24,329 nt of DNA from MWBF01 sp040772005 (lineage in GTDB: Bacteria > Chloroflexota > Anaerolineae > CG2-30-64-16): NCBI GenBank assembly GCA_040772005.1, contig JAXGYZ010000017.1, positions 1 to 24,329 on the forward strand. The letters are read 5' to 3'. The position numbers and the translations under genes were made by a program. Shown one piece after another: positions 14,369 through 21,656 of the stretch (the stretch's first letter is position 1; every line of letters begins with the position of its first letter). Under the pieces are notes generated by a model, which had not been told where the DNA came from, ran no database searches, and saw only the letters and a list, made by a program, of their open reading frames with translations.

Positions 14369-15223
14369 TCAATTCGCCCCGACGCGTTGGATGCGGGTCC
14401 TGGGATCCAGATACTCGCTGATGCTGACCGAGAGCCAGTACAGGGCGATGAAAAGGAGGACGGACAGGATGACCGGCGTCAGCACCCAATACCAGCGGCC
14501 CAGCAGGATCGCATGGAAGCTGATGGCCCAGTAGAGCATGGTGCCGAGCGTCGGCACGAATACGTTCACCAGGCCGAGAATTGCAAGCGTGATCTCCAGC
14601 CCGATCGCCCAGGCCATATTGTTGATCAGGGTGGAGAATATCAGCGGCGTCGCAAAGGGCATGTACTCCTTGAGGACGAGCTTCAACGTACCCGTGCCGG
14701 AGAGAATTGCGGTCTGCGTGAATTCCCGCTCTCGGAGGCTCAGGATCTGCGAGCGGATCACGCGGGCATCCCAGGCCCAGCCGAATGTCGCCAGCAGCAA
14801 CCCCAGAGTGGCGAGATTCAAGTTGGTGCGGACAAGCATCGCCATCAAGACGATGATCAGGAACAGGGGTATCACCAGCAGCGTATCGCTGAAAAACATC
14901 AGCACCCTGTCCGTGGCCCCGCCCTTGTAGCCGGCGATCATCCCGACGAGGACGGCGAAGACGCGCGACACGATGCCCGCAATCACTGCGATAATCAGCG
15001 AGTTGCGCACGGCAAATGTCGCATTCCAGAAGATGTCCTGCCCGTTGGAATCGGTCCCCAGCAGGTGGGTGCTGGAGGGCCGCAGGTCCCTGGGTACCGC
15101 GCCCCACTTGCCCGGGTCATAAGGCGAGACAAATGAGAGACACGCGAAGATGAGCAGCGCGCAGAGGACGCAGAAGCTGACAGCGAATCTGTAGTCCCTG
15201 AAGAGGTCTCGAAGTATTTTCAC
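14369..15223 (-). CDS. Opp/Dpp-type ABC transporter permease (OppC-like)
   Basis: 284-residue inner-membrane permease of the DppC/OppC type. It starts with GTG at 15223, preceded by GGGAGAA at a suitable distance. A first helix (about 13-33) is followed by the family landmark HLLGTDSNGQDIF (53-65), then five more hydrophobic segments. The cytoplasmic coupling loop that docks on the ATPases (EAA region) lies at about 152-195, with WDARVIRSQILSLRE and a central AILSGTG turn. The gene lies 13 bp after the OppB-like gene and 7 bp before the OppD-like gene. It is intact and of normal length. Confidence 0.92.
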   Translation of the reverse strand: MKILRDLFRDYRFAVSFCVLCALLIFACLSFVSPYDPGKWGAVPRDLRPSSTHLLGTDSNGQDIFWNATFAVRNSLIIAVIAGIVSRVFAVLVGMIAGYKGGATDRVLMFFSDTLLVIPLFLIIVLMAMLVRTNLNLATLGLLLATFGWAWDARVIRSQILSLREREFTQTAILSGTGTLKLVLKEYMPFATPLIFSTLINNMAWAIGLEITLAILGLVNVFVPTLGTMLYWAISFHAILLGRWYWVLTPVILSVLLFIALYWLSVSISEYLDPRTRIQRVGAN

Positions 15224-15236
15224 GCGACTGTTCTCC

Positions 15237-16244
15237 CTATAGGTGCCTCACCCTGGGATCCACGAGCGGATAGATCAGATCGAGGATGAGGATCGCGGTT
15301 GTAATGGCCACAATCGACAGCGCGGTGATGCCCATAATCAGGTTATAGTCGCCGGTGACGATGGCGTTGTAGAGCAGCCCGCCGAGCCCGGGGTAAGAGA
15401 AAACGATCTCGGTGATCAAGGCCCCGCTGAAAATCTGGCCGAGGGCCAGCGCCAGGGCGGTAATCTGCGGCAGCATGGCATTCCGGATGACGTACTTCGA
15501 CACGATCCGGTTTTCCGTGACGCCGCCGAGCTTGGCGTATTGCACGAAATCCTCGGCATTGACATTTTGCACGATGAGTTTCATGGTCTGGAACCAGATC
15601 GCGCCGCCGAGGATCGTGAGCGACAGCGCGGGGAGCGCTGAATGCCAGAGCACGTCCTTAATGAACGGCCAGTCGAGCGCGGCCCGGCGCCCGATGCCGG
15701 CGCCGCCGGAGACCGGAAACCACCGGATGAAATAGGCCAGCAGCAGGAGTAGGGCAAAGGCAAAAATGTAGTAGGGCAACGGCCGAATGATCATGGCGAC
15801 GGTGTCGAAGGCGCGCGACCAGCGTCGGCGTGAGTAGTATCCGGCCAGCCCGCCCACGATGTTGCCGGCGGTCCACGAGATGAATGTGGTCACCAGCAAC
15901 AGACCCGTCGTCCATGGCAGGGCTGCGCCGATCAGCTTACTCACCGGCGTGGGGAACTGGAAGAATGACACCCCGAAGTCGAAGCGGAAGAATCGCCGCC
16001 AGAATGCGCCGTACTGCTCGAGCATCGAACCCTCGAGGCCGTACATTTCCGTCAGGTCTGCGACGATCTGGTCTATCGAACCTGGATCCAGGCTCGAGCC
16101 GCGCGCCTGCAGTTCCGCAATCGTCCTGACAACGGGGTCGTTGGGCAGGAGACGGGGAATAAAGAACACGGCCGTGATCCCCACGAAGATAACCAGGACA
16201 TACTGCACGAGCCGTGGAATCAGGTAGCGTTTGATAAACGGCAT
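15237..16244 (-). CDS. Opp/Dpp-type ABC transporter permease (OppB-like)
   Basis: 335-residue inner-membrane permease. ATG 16244 is chosen: it has GAGG just upstream and gives the standard N-terminus MPFIKRYLIPRLVQYV. The frame stays open further 5', but that part runs through two hairpins and has no family similarity. The first helix spans about 11-30. A soluble insertion (35-105) precedes five more membrane segments. The EAA coupling loop lies at about 221-259. The endings FSYPGLGGLLYNAI (282-295) and DLIYPLVDPRVR are typical of DppB/OppB. It pairs with the OppC-like permease to form the pore. Confidence 0.92.
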   Translation of the reverse strand: MPFIKRYLIPRLVQYVLVIFVGITAVFFIPRLLPNDPVVRTIAELQARGSSLDPGSIDQIVADLTEMYGLEGSMLEQYGAFWRRFFRFDFGVSFFQFPTPVSKLIGAALPWTTGLLLVTTFISWTAGNIVGGLAGYYSRRRWSRAFDTVAMIIRPLPYYIFAFALLLLLAYFIRWFPVSGGAGIGRRAALDWPFIKDVLWHSALPALSLTILGGAIWFQTMKLIVQNVNAEDFVQYAKLGGVTENRIVSKYVIRNAMLPQITALALALGQIFSGALITEIVFSYPGLGGLLYNAIVTGDYNLIMGITALSIVAITTAILILDLIYPLVDPRVRHL

Positions 16245-16265
16245 GTTGACCTCACCCCCTGTGGT

Positions 16266-16294
16266 CCCCCGCTCCTGTACGACAGGAGCGGGGG
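16266..16294 (-). promoter_or_regulatory. 13-bp perfect hairpin before the permease genes
   Basis: CCCCCGCTCCTGT (16266-16278) and ACAGGAGCGGGGG (16282-16294) form a perfect 13-bp stem with a 3-nt loop. On the operon's strand it lies about 20 nt before the OppB-like start. No T-run follows on either strand, so it is probably not an ordinary intrinsic terminator. In binding-protein-dependent operons such structures often shield the upstream message from 3' exonucleases or slow read-through. This would let the binding protein be made in excess of the permease. Confidence 0.65.
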
Positions 16295-16328
16295 AAGGGC
16301 GGCATGATGTTGTGTCCTTGGCTGCTGC

Positions 16329-16367
16329 AGCGCGGTGTGCTGGGCCGAACACTCACCACACCGCGCT
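16329..16367 (-). promoter_or_regulatory. 11-bp perfect hairpin just after the binding-protein gene
   Basis: AGCGCGGTGTG (16329-16339) and CACACCGCGCT (16357-16367) are exact inverted repeats around a 17-nt loop. The stem begins 14 nt after the binding-protein stop on the minus strand and has no T-run. With the hairpin at 16266-16294 it forms a tandem pair filling most of the 137-bp gap. The likely role is RNA stabilisation or partial attenuation. Confidence 0.55.
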
Positions 16368-16381
16368 ACTACCTCAGCGTC

Positions 16382-18334
16382 CTATCTCCCGGTCGGTTCC
16401 AGGAAGGGTGTCATGTACTTGAAGGGCCCCCAGTGTGTATAGGGCTGGGTATAGGCGTTTTCGCTGCCGGGCCAGTTGGTCCAGTACTGTTGATCCCAGG
16501 CAACGAATCCGATGTAACCGAACGTCGGGATGCCGGGCATCTCCGTCACTGCGATCTTGAGCCCCTCGATGCCGACAGCCACTACGGCTTCGGTATCAGC
16601 AGGATCGGTCTCACGCAGTTTCTGGATCACAGCGTCCATCTCCGGGCTTGACCAGCGACCGGGGTGCCCCGCGGGCACCTGGCCAATCGGGCGGATGTAC
16701 GCCGAGTTCCAGTGATCGAGCACGCGATAGAGGTCTGGCCCTGCGCCCCAGGGTTCCTGGGCGGGCCAGTCGCTCGAGAGCTGGAAGTTGCCGGTATTAT
16801 ACAGATCAGCGCGCGATTCGGTGGGATAGGGTTGCGCATCGATACCGAATTCCTGCCACTGCTGGGCCGCTGCGACCGCGTTGCGCGATCCCATGTCGGT
16901 GGTCAGGTCGGTGTCGGTCAGGATTTCGATCTTCCAGGGCGTGCCGTCCGGCAGAAGCCACTTGCCTTCCGCATTCTTTGAGAAGCCGTTCTTCACGAGC
17001 AGCTTTTCGGCTACGTCAGGCGCATACTTGTACCACCCCAGGCCGAAGGCCTTATCGATGTATTCCTGGTCCTCGGGGAAGACATAGCCCCGGCCCTTGG
17101 CGTATTCGACTACACGCATGGGCGCATCCGGATCGTAGGGCTGGAAGGTCTCGCCGTTGCCCAGGTCTAGCGTGAACTCGGACAACCACGGTTCCATCGG
17201 TTTGATGAAATTCTCGGGGTAGGAACCGAGCGATGGGATGTGAACCGGGCTCATGGCCCCGCTGCCATCCACCGCCATGCCAAGGTACTCGGCGATGTCA
17301 ATCGCCAGGACGAGCGCCCAGCGGACTTCGCGGTTGTCGTAGGGCGGCACCGTGACATTGAAGGCAATCCCGGTGATGGCCGGGTCGTTGTTCACGACCC
17401 AGGGATAGGCCGGTTGATAGGCCCGCGACGTGTCGGACTGCGCCAGCACGGCCTTGAGCCCATCCGACGAAACGTTGATCACGTCGGCCTGGTGGGTCAG
17501 TTGAGCGAGGATCTTGGCGCCTTCATTGGCGAAGTACTGCATGACGATGTACTTGGGCTTCGGCTCGCCGTACATGATGCCCGTCGGGCTCTTGTCCCAG
17601 TCCGCCCGCTTCTCCCAGATGGTCCAGAACCCGGCTTCGTCGTAGCTATGGAGCTTGTAGGGGCCGGTGCCGACGAAGGGGTTGAACTCGAAAGTGACCG
17701 GATCCTCCACGCCTTCGAAGATATGCTTCGGCATGATCCAGGTGCAGCCCCAGCGATCGAGGAACGTGGTGTGGAACCGCGAGTTCGGCTTGGTCAACTC
17801 GAACACGACCGTGTAGTCGTCGGGCGCGGAGACGGATGCGACATTGTCGACGAAGAGCGGGTGAGCGTTGAAGCCCTCATACTTGATGAGCGTCTCGACC
17901 GTGAAGACAACATCGGCTGCTGTGAACGGCGTGCCGTCATCCCACGCGACGCCCTCGCGAAGTGGGATCTCCAGGCGGGTGAAGTCCTCGTTGTAGATCG
18001 GGTCGCCCGCGGCGAGCCCGTTGATGATCTCGCCTGTGGCAAAGTCGACCGACCATAGCGGCTCATTGGCGAGCGGCTGCGTGCCGCGATCCCGCCACTT
18101 CCAGCCAACCCAATCGTTGAAATTACCGGGGGAGCCGACGCGTCCTGTCAGGATATCCACGATCAGCGTCTCGCTGCGGGGGAGGACGCCCAGGACTGCG
18201 GGCGCCTCTTCCCTCACCACCGGCTCCGGCGTCGCCGTGACGACGACTTCGACGGGCGCCTGCGGCATCGTTCCAGGTGCGACACAGGCGGTCAGCAGCA
18301 CAAGGGCCGCCAGCAAGGGCAGTAGCTTCTTCAT
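16382..18334 (-). CDS. family-5 extracellular solute-binding lipoprotein
   Basis: 650-residue lipid-anchored binding protein that delivers substrate to the Opp/Dpp-type permease. ATG 18334 has GGAGG a few bases upstream and gives a short lipoprotein signal with lipobox LTAC and lipidated C17. The frame is open further 5', but nothing there looks like a signal peptide. The family-5 hallmark lies at about 125-150: LREGVAWDDGTPFTAADVVF. DNREVRWALVLAID is another conserved stretch. Family-5 proteins bind peptides, nickel, opines or oligosaccharides, and sequence alone does not settle which. The linked LacI regulator favours a carbohydrate. The gene starts 77 bp after lacI with no promoter that I can see between them, so it is probably read from the lacI promoter. 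Confidence 0.92.
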   Translation of the reverse strand: MKKLLPLLAALVLLTACVAPGTMPQAPVEVVVTATPEPVVREEAPAVLGVLPRSETLIVDILTGRVGSPGNFNDWVGWKWRDRGTQPLANEPLWSVDFATGEIINGLAAGDPIYNEDFTRLEIPLREGVAWDDGTPFTAADVVFTVETLIKYEGFNAHPLFVDNVASVSAPDDYTVVFELTKPNSRFHTTFLDRWGCTWIMPKHIFEGVEDPVTFEFNPFVGTGPYKLHSYDEAGFWTIWEKRADWDKSPTGIMYGEPKPKYIVMQYFANEGAKILAQLTHQADVINVSSDGLKAVLAQSDTSRAYQPAYPWVVNNDPAITGIAFNVTVPPYDNREVRWALVLAIDIAEYLGMAVDGSGAMSPVHIPSLGSYPENFIKPMEPWLSEFTLDLGNGETFQPYDPDAPMRVVEYAKGRGYVFPEDQEYIDKAFGLGWYKYAPDVAEKLLVKNGFSKNAEGKWLLPDGTPWKIEILTDTDLTTDMGSRNAVAAAQQWQEFGIDAQPYPTESRADLYNTGNFQLSSDWPAQEPWGAGPDLYRVLDHWNSAYIRPIGQVPAGHPGRWSSPEMDAVIQKLRETDPADTEAVVAVGIEGLKIAVTEMPGIPTFGYIGFVAWDQQYWTNWPGSENAYTQPYTHWGPFKYMTPFLEPTGR

Positions 18335-18410
18335 CTTGACCTCCAGTTCCTCTTTGATGGTAGGTAGACAGAATGGCAAGAGCAGATAGATGTGTGCGCG
18401 TCACCTCCCT

Positions 18411-19436
18411 TCAGCCTCTGTGGTTGGTCACGGGCCGGCAAGAATTGCGTATCACTAGTTCGGTGGGCATTTCGCAGACACTCTCCGCAGACGGCTGCCC
18501 GCGAATCAGTCGGACTAACAGCTCGGTCGCGGCATAGCCCATGCGGTCGATGAACTGGTCGACCGTGGTGAGGGGCGGGTTGGAGTAGGTGGCCTCGGGG
18601 ATGTTGTCAAACCCGATCACGGAGAGGTCATCGGGCACGCGCCGGCCGCGCGCGCGCGCGGCGTCGATGGCTCCGAAGGCCGATTGGTCGTTCGCCGCAA
18701 AGATCGCAGTGGGCGGCTGCGCCAGCGACAGGAGTCGCTTCGTACACTCATAACCGGCTGCACGCGTGAAATCGCCTGTCGCAATGAGGTTCGGGTCCAG
18801 CGGCAGGCCCGCCTGCTCCAACGCCGTCCGATAGCCGGCCAGGCGCTGCTCGCCGCTCAACAGGTCGGCCCGGCCTGTGATGAAGCCGATGCGCGTGTGT
18901 CCGAGGCTGATGAGGTATTCCATGGCGGACACGGCGCCGGCATGATTCGCAGCGATGACCGATATGCAGCCGGCGCAGTCATGGTTCGGATCGACGGCCA
19001 CGACCGGTGCGGTCGTGGCGAAGCGGGTTGCCGCGGGGGTCACGAGGATGACACCATCCGTGATGGTGCCATTGAGCAGGGAGACGTAGTGCTGTTCGCG
19101 CTCGGCCTTGGATGGCCGCTTGCTGCTGCCGCTGGTGTAGGCCAACAGATCATAGTCGAGGGCGATGATGGCCTGGTTGATGCCCTTGATGACCTGGATG
19201 CAGAAGGAGTCTTCCAACTCGGGCATGATGAGCCCGATGACGCCGGTGCGGTGGCTGCGCAGGCTGCGGGCCGCCAGACTGGATGTGTAGCCCAACTCGG
19301 CGATGACCTCGCGCACCCTCTGGTACGTCTCGGGCGATACATCATCCTTGTCGTTCAGCACGCGCGAAACCGTCGTAACGCCCACGCCGGCCGCGCGTGC
19401 GACATCCTGGATGGTGACGTTCTTGGTCCGTGCCAT
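18411..19436 (-). CDS. LacI/GalR-family transcriptional regulator
   Basis: 341-residue repressor. ATG 19436 gives the canonical N-terminal helix-turn-helix VTIQDVARAAGVGVTTVSRVLN (from residue 7) and the hinge SSLAARSLRSHRTGVIGLI (52-70). An 80-residue upstream extension of the frame lies across the promoter and is not coding. The ligand-binding domain runs from about 64 to 335, with the family blocks GHTRIGFITG, FAANDQSAFGAIDAARARG and DDLSVIGFDNIPEA. Such regulators usually respond to sugars. The gene is first in its transcription unit and its promoter is overlapped by LacI-type operators. It therefore most likely represses itself together with the downstream transporter, an arrangement less common than a divergent or separate regulator gene. 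Confidence 0.93.
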   Translation of the reverse strand: MARTKNVTIQDVARAAGVGVTTVSRVLNDKDDVSPETYQRVREVIAELGYTSSLAARSLRSHRTGVIGLIMPELEDSFCIQVIKGINQAIIALDYDLLAYTSGSSKRPSKAEREQHYVSLLNGTITDGVILVTPAATRFATTAPVVAVDPNHDCAGCISVIAANHAGAVSAMEYLISLGHTRIGFITGRADLLSGEQRLAGYRTALEQAGLPLDPNLIATGDFTRAAGYECTKRLLSLAQPPTAIFAANDQSAFGAIDAARARGRRVPDDLSVIGFDNIPEATYSNPPLTTVDQFIDRMGYAATELLVRLIRGQPSAESVCEMPTELVIRNSCRPVTNHRG

Positions 19437-19478
19437 GGGGAAGGCTCCGCCTGCTGACAGAAACCGGTCGGATCGTTT

Positions 19479-19506
19479 CCGGAATCGTTTCCGGTATCCT
19501 TTCCGA
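19479..19506. promoter_or_regulatory. tandem overlapping LacI-type operators
   Basis: CCGGAATCGTTTCCGG (19479-19494) has perfect 6-bp arms and a central CG, matching the AAnCGnTT core of LacI-family sites on the minus strand. A second, weaker copy, CCGGTATCCTTTCCGA, overlaps it at 19491-19506 and shares CCGG. A further partial copy, GGATCGTTTCC at 19470-19480, continues the 12-bp period. The array starts at the -10 element and runs over the predicted transcription start, which is where a repressor would block initiation. Confidence 0.72.
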
Positions 19507-19534
19507 TCATAGCAGACCGCGGAGCGTTTGTCAA
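19506..19534 (-). promoter_or_regulatory. near-consensus promoter of the lacI-transporter operon
   Basis: On the minus strand TTGACA (19534-19529) is a perfect -35. It is followed after 17 bp by TATGAT (19511-19506), a five-of-six -10 with the extended TGC. Transcription would start near 19499 and give a leader of about 60 nt before lacI. This is the strongest promoter in the window and fits an operon silenced by a repressor and strongly expressed when released. Confidence 0.8.
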
Positions 19535-19601
19535 TAGGGGTGCGACATTTCGGGTGCGTTTCATGGCGGGGGCAGCAAGGAAGCACCCTGAGCGGAGGGC
19601 G

Positions 19602-19681
19602 GCCCGCTGTGCGGGCTGGGCGCAGTCGAAGGAGCGGCCGCGTCCGGCATCGGCGTAGCCGAAGCACGGCATCCTTCGACT
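19602..19681. repeat. composite palindromic repeat in the lacI-TauE gap
   Basis: AGTCGAAGGA (19624-19633) and TCCTTCGACT (19672-19681) are perfect 10-bp inverted repeats 38 bp apart. They enclose a smaller hairpin, TCGGC-gta-GCCGA (19650-19662). Just before them GCCCGC-tgt-GCGGGC (19602-19616) forms another. CCTGAGCGGAG near 19588 resembles the start of dispersed CCTGAGC...GTCGAAGG repeats seen in several bacterial groups. This looks like a non-coding dispersed repeat. It fills part of the 490-bp space between the divergent lacI and TauE genes. Confidence 0.5.
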
Positions 19682-19760
19682 AGCCTTGCACTGTTGGGAG
19701 CGGTAGGCCGGCTCAATACGGGGCCAGGGCGGTTTCAGAGTGCATCAGGTGAACCCACCC

Positions 19761-19861
19761 GGCAACTGAAGTTGCGGCTACCGTTGCGAAGTCTGCCTTC
19801 GCAGACTGGAAACTAACCGACGCAGGTCGGTTTTGCAGTGGTAGCCGCAGTTTCAACTGCC
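19761..19861. repeat. 101-bp three-stem palindromic repeat element
   Basis: Near-identical 22-bp inverted ends lie at 19761-19782 and 19840-19861; both hold the GGCA...TGCGGCTACC pattern and differ at a few bases. Between them are two perfect stem-loops: AGTCTGC-cttc-GCAGACT (19790-19807) and AACCGAC-gcag-GTCGGTT (19815-19832). The whole could fold as a cloverleaf-like structure with a closing stem and two arms. It has no open reading frame. Compact ends and palindromic interior fit a miniature mobile or REP-type intergenic element. I believe similar sequences recur in Chloroflexota intergenic DNA, but only a genome search can show that. Confidence 0.7.
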
Positions 19862-19926
19862 AGGCAGAAGGCACGAGTGCAACATGATTTCGCCCTGATA
19901 CGGGGAGCGGAAGTGTTGACACTCAG

Positions 19927-21132
19927 ATGTTTCAGTGGGATACTCCTCAGGTGCTTACACTCCTTTTGATTTTCCTGGTTGCCGGCCTGGTCGGCCTGTT
20001 AGGCAGCATGCTGGGTATTGGCGGCGGGGTGTTGATCATCCCGCTATTGACCATGCTCTTTGGCATCCCGATCAAGACGGCGATCGGCGCGAGCATCATC
20101 AGCGTAATCGCCACGTCGTCAGCGGCGGGCGCCGTCTATGTCGGGCATGGCATGACTCACACGCGCCTGGGCATGGTTCTGGAGATCGCTACGACTTTGG
20201 GGGCTTTGGCCGGAGGCATCACCGCGGTGCTGATTTCGCAGCGCTACCTCTACGGTATCTTCGGTCTGGTTCTCATCTACGTGGTTTTCAGCATGCGGGG
20301 CCTGCCGCGCGATGAAAGCCGCAGCAAGCCGACGGGTTTGCTCGACACCAGCTTCATTGATCCATTGTCCGGCGGGGAAGTTGTGTATGGGGTGCGTCGC
20401 TTGCCGCTCGGTCTGCTCGCCAGCTTCATTGCTGGCAACATCTCTGGTTTGTTGGGCATTGGCGGCGGCATTGTCAAAGTGCCTATCATGAGCCTGGTGA
20501 TGGGCTTACCCATCAAGGCCGCCATTGCGACCAGCAACTTTATGATCGGTGTGACGGCGGCCACGAGTGCGGTGATCTACTACGGCCGAGGTTATATCGT
20601 CCCCGATATTGCGGTGCCGACCGCCCTCGGCGTGTTGATAGGGGCACAGCTCGGCCTACGGCCTGAGCCAGGAGTACCTGGACAAAGGATTTGTCCAACT
20701 TGCACAGAGCATGCTGGATCAGGAGGTGCTCGCGGGGCGGACGGTTGCGTTGCGCGATGTGACGACCGACCCGGGGCTGCAATATCCGGAGGCTGCCGCT
20801 CGCGAGGGGATTCGTTCGGCGTTGGCAGTGCCGCTGCGCCTTGGGGAAAGGATTGTGGGGGTGCTCCGGGTATACACCGCCGAGGTCACGGAGTTTTCGG
20901 CCGCGGAGCGGGCCTTTCTGGCTGGCGCGGCCAACCTGGCCGCACGCGCCATCGCCGACGCCAGCCTCTACGCCGCCTTCCGCAACATTGCCCGGCAGGT
21001 AAATTCGACCCTCGAGGTGGAGCAGGTGCTGCGCAATTTGCTTCAGAGTCTGATTCAGGAACTGTCCTTCAAGGCCGGCTCGGTGCGGCTCCTCGGACCG
21101 CGGCGCCGTCGGCTGCATCTGGCGGCCGCTGA
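19927..21132 (+). CDS. TauE/SafE-family permease, truncated and joined out of frame to a GAF gene
   Basis: The first 242 residues form a TauE/SafE (DUF81) membrane protein, a family that exports sulfite, sulfoacetate or related anions. It has helices throughout, with the two family repeats GSMLGIGGGVLIIPLL (26-41) and GLLGIGGGIVKVPIM (174-188). After GVLIGAQLG (ending near 20653) similarity stops. The remaining 159 residues are rich in Gly, Arg, Ala and Pro. They are the wrong-frame reading of a GAF-domain gene whose true frame is one base offset. The last helix or helices of the permease are missing. This is a deletion or recombination scar, or an assembly join. The permease is probably non-functional. 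ATG 19927 has only a weak ribosome site and no clear promoter. Confidence 0.72.
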   Translation: MFQWDTPQVLTLLLIFLVAGLVGLLGSMLGIGGGVLIIPLLTMLFGIPIKTAIGASIISVIATSSAAGAVYVGHGMTHTRLGMVLEIATTLGALAGGITAVLISQRYLYGIFGLVLIYVVFSMRGLPRDESRSKPTGLLDTSFIDPLSGGEVVYGVRRLPLGLLASFIAGNISGLLGIGGGIVKVPIMSLVMGLPIKAAIATSNFMIGVTAATSAVIYYGRGYIVPDIAVPTALGVLIGAQLGLRPEPGVPGQRICPTCTEHAGSGGARGADGCVARCDDRPGAAISGGCRSRGDSFGVGSAAAPWGKDCGGAPGIHRRGHGVFGRGAGLSGWRGQPGRTRHRRRQPLRRLPQHCPAGKFDPRGGAGAAQFASESDSGTVLQGRLGAAPRTAAPSAASGGR

Positions 21133-21523
21133 GGGGTTGAGCCAGGCCTATCTGAACAAGGGTGAGGTGCGGGTCGCGGACAGCCCCATCGACAATCGCG
21201 TGCTGACCGAGAATACCCACGTCATCCTGTATGATGTCGGTGCCGAACCCGGCTATCAATATCCGGAAGAGGCTGCGCGGGAGGGGATCAGATCGGTGCT
21301 GGCGGTTCCACTGCGACTGCGGGATCGCATCGTGGGCGTGCTCCGCGTATACTCCGCCCAACCGCACCGTTTCACCTCTGAGGAGATTGCTATGGTCGAG
21401 GCAGTGGCCGATTTGGGCGCCATGGCCCTGGAGAATGCCCGGCTGCATGAGACGCTGCGCGAGAAGTATGAGGCCGCTCGTGAAGACTGGGCAGGATGGT
21501 ATCGCTACCTGGCATTGAGTTGA
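20711..21523 (+). CDS. tandem GAF-domain protein lacking its N-terminus
   Basis: Two consecutive GAF domains, small-molecule or redox sensor modules. GAF homology actually begins upstream of ATG 20711, near 20654: in-frame AYGLSQEYLDKG aligns with AEGLSQAYLNKG of the second domain. A TAG at 20639-20641 closes the frame just before. The first domain therefore lacks its opening strands and helix. Shared blocks are AAREGIRSALAVPLRL and AAREGIRSVLAVPLRL, each followed by IVGVLRVY. A helical linker (VNSTLEVEQVLRNLLQSL) joins the domains, and the protein ends EDWAGWYRYLALS. No output domain is present. No ribosome site precedes ATG 20711, and this frame overlaps the aberrant tail of the TauE frame by 422 bp. 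I regard it as a truncated remnant. Confidence 0.72.
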   Translation: MLDQEVLAGRTVALRDVTTDPGLQYPEAAAREGIRSALAVPLRLGERIVGVLRVYTAEVTEFSAAERAFLAGAANLAARAIADASLYAAFRNIARQVNSTLEVEQVLRNLLQSLIQELSFKAGSVRLLGPRRRRLHLAAAEGLSQAYLNKGEVRVADSPIDNRVLTENTHVILYDVGAEPGYQYPEEAAREGIRSVLAVPLRLRDRIVGVLRVYSAQPHRFTSEEIAMVEAVADLGAMALENARLHETLREKYEAAREDWAGWYRYLALS

Positions 21524-21632
21524 TCGTTCCGCCAGCGGCTATCTTTGTCCTGTTGGACCCATCTAGGCGGCTTACCTCGCTGGTCGCGGCCCCCTTCCAC
21601 GCATACCTCCGCGGGCCTTCATCATGCCATCC

Positions 21633-21654
21633 GAGGGTCGCGACAGCGGCCCTC
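21633..21654. terminator. 9-bp hairpin just after the esterase gene, without T-run
   Basis: GAGGGTCGC (21633-21641) and GCGGCCCTC (21646-21654) form a 9-bp stem with one G-T pair and a GACA loop. It lies 2 nt past the esterase stop on the minus strand, and the GAF gene ends 110 bp away on the other strand. No T-tract follows on either side, so termination here would be weak or factor-assisted. The rest of 21524-21656 holds nothing that I recognise. Confidence 0.35.
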
Positions 21655-21656
21655 GC

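Noticed and set aside
17240..18058. Plus-strand open frame of 272 codons inside the binding-protein gene
   Set aside because: Antisense shadow of a well-supported family-5 binding protein; composition is Arg/Gly/Asp-rich with no domain.
19540..19926. CRISPR array or tRNA in the repeat-rich gap
   Set aside because: The palindromes are not regularly spaced direct repeats with spacers. The 101-bp cloverleaf-like element lacks the tRNA T-loop and anticodon-stem signatures.
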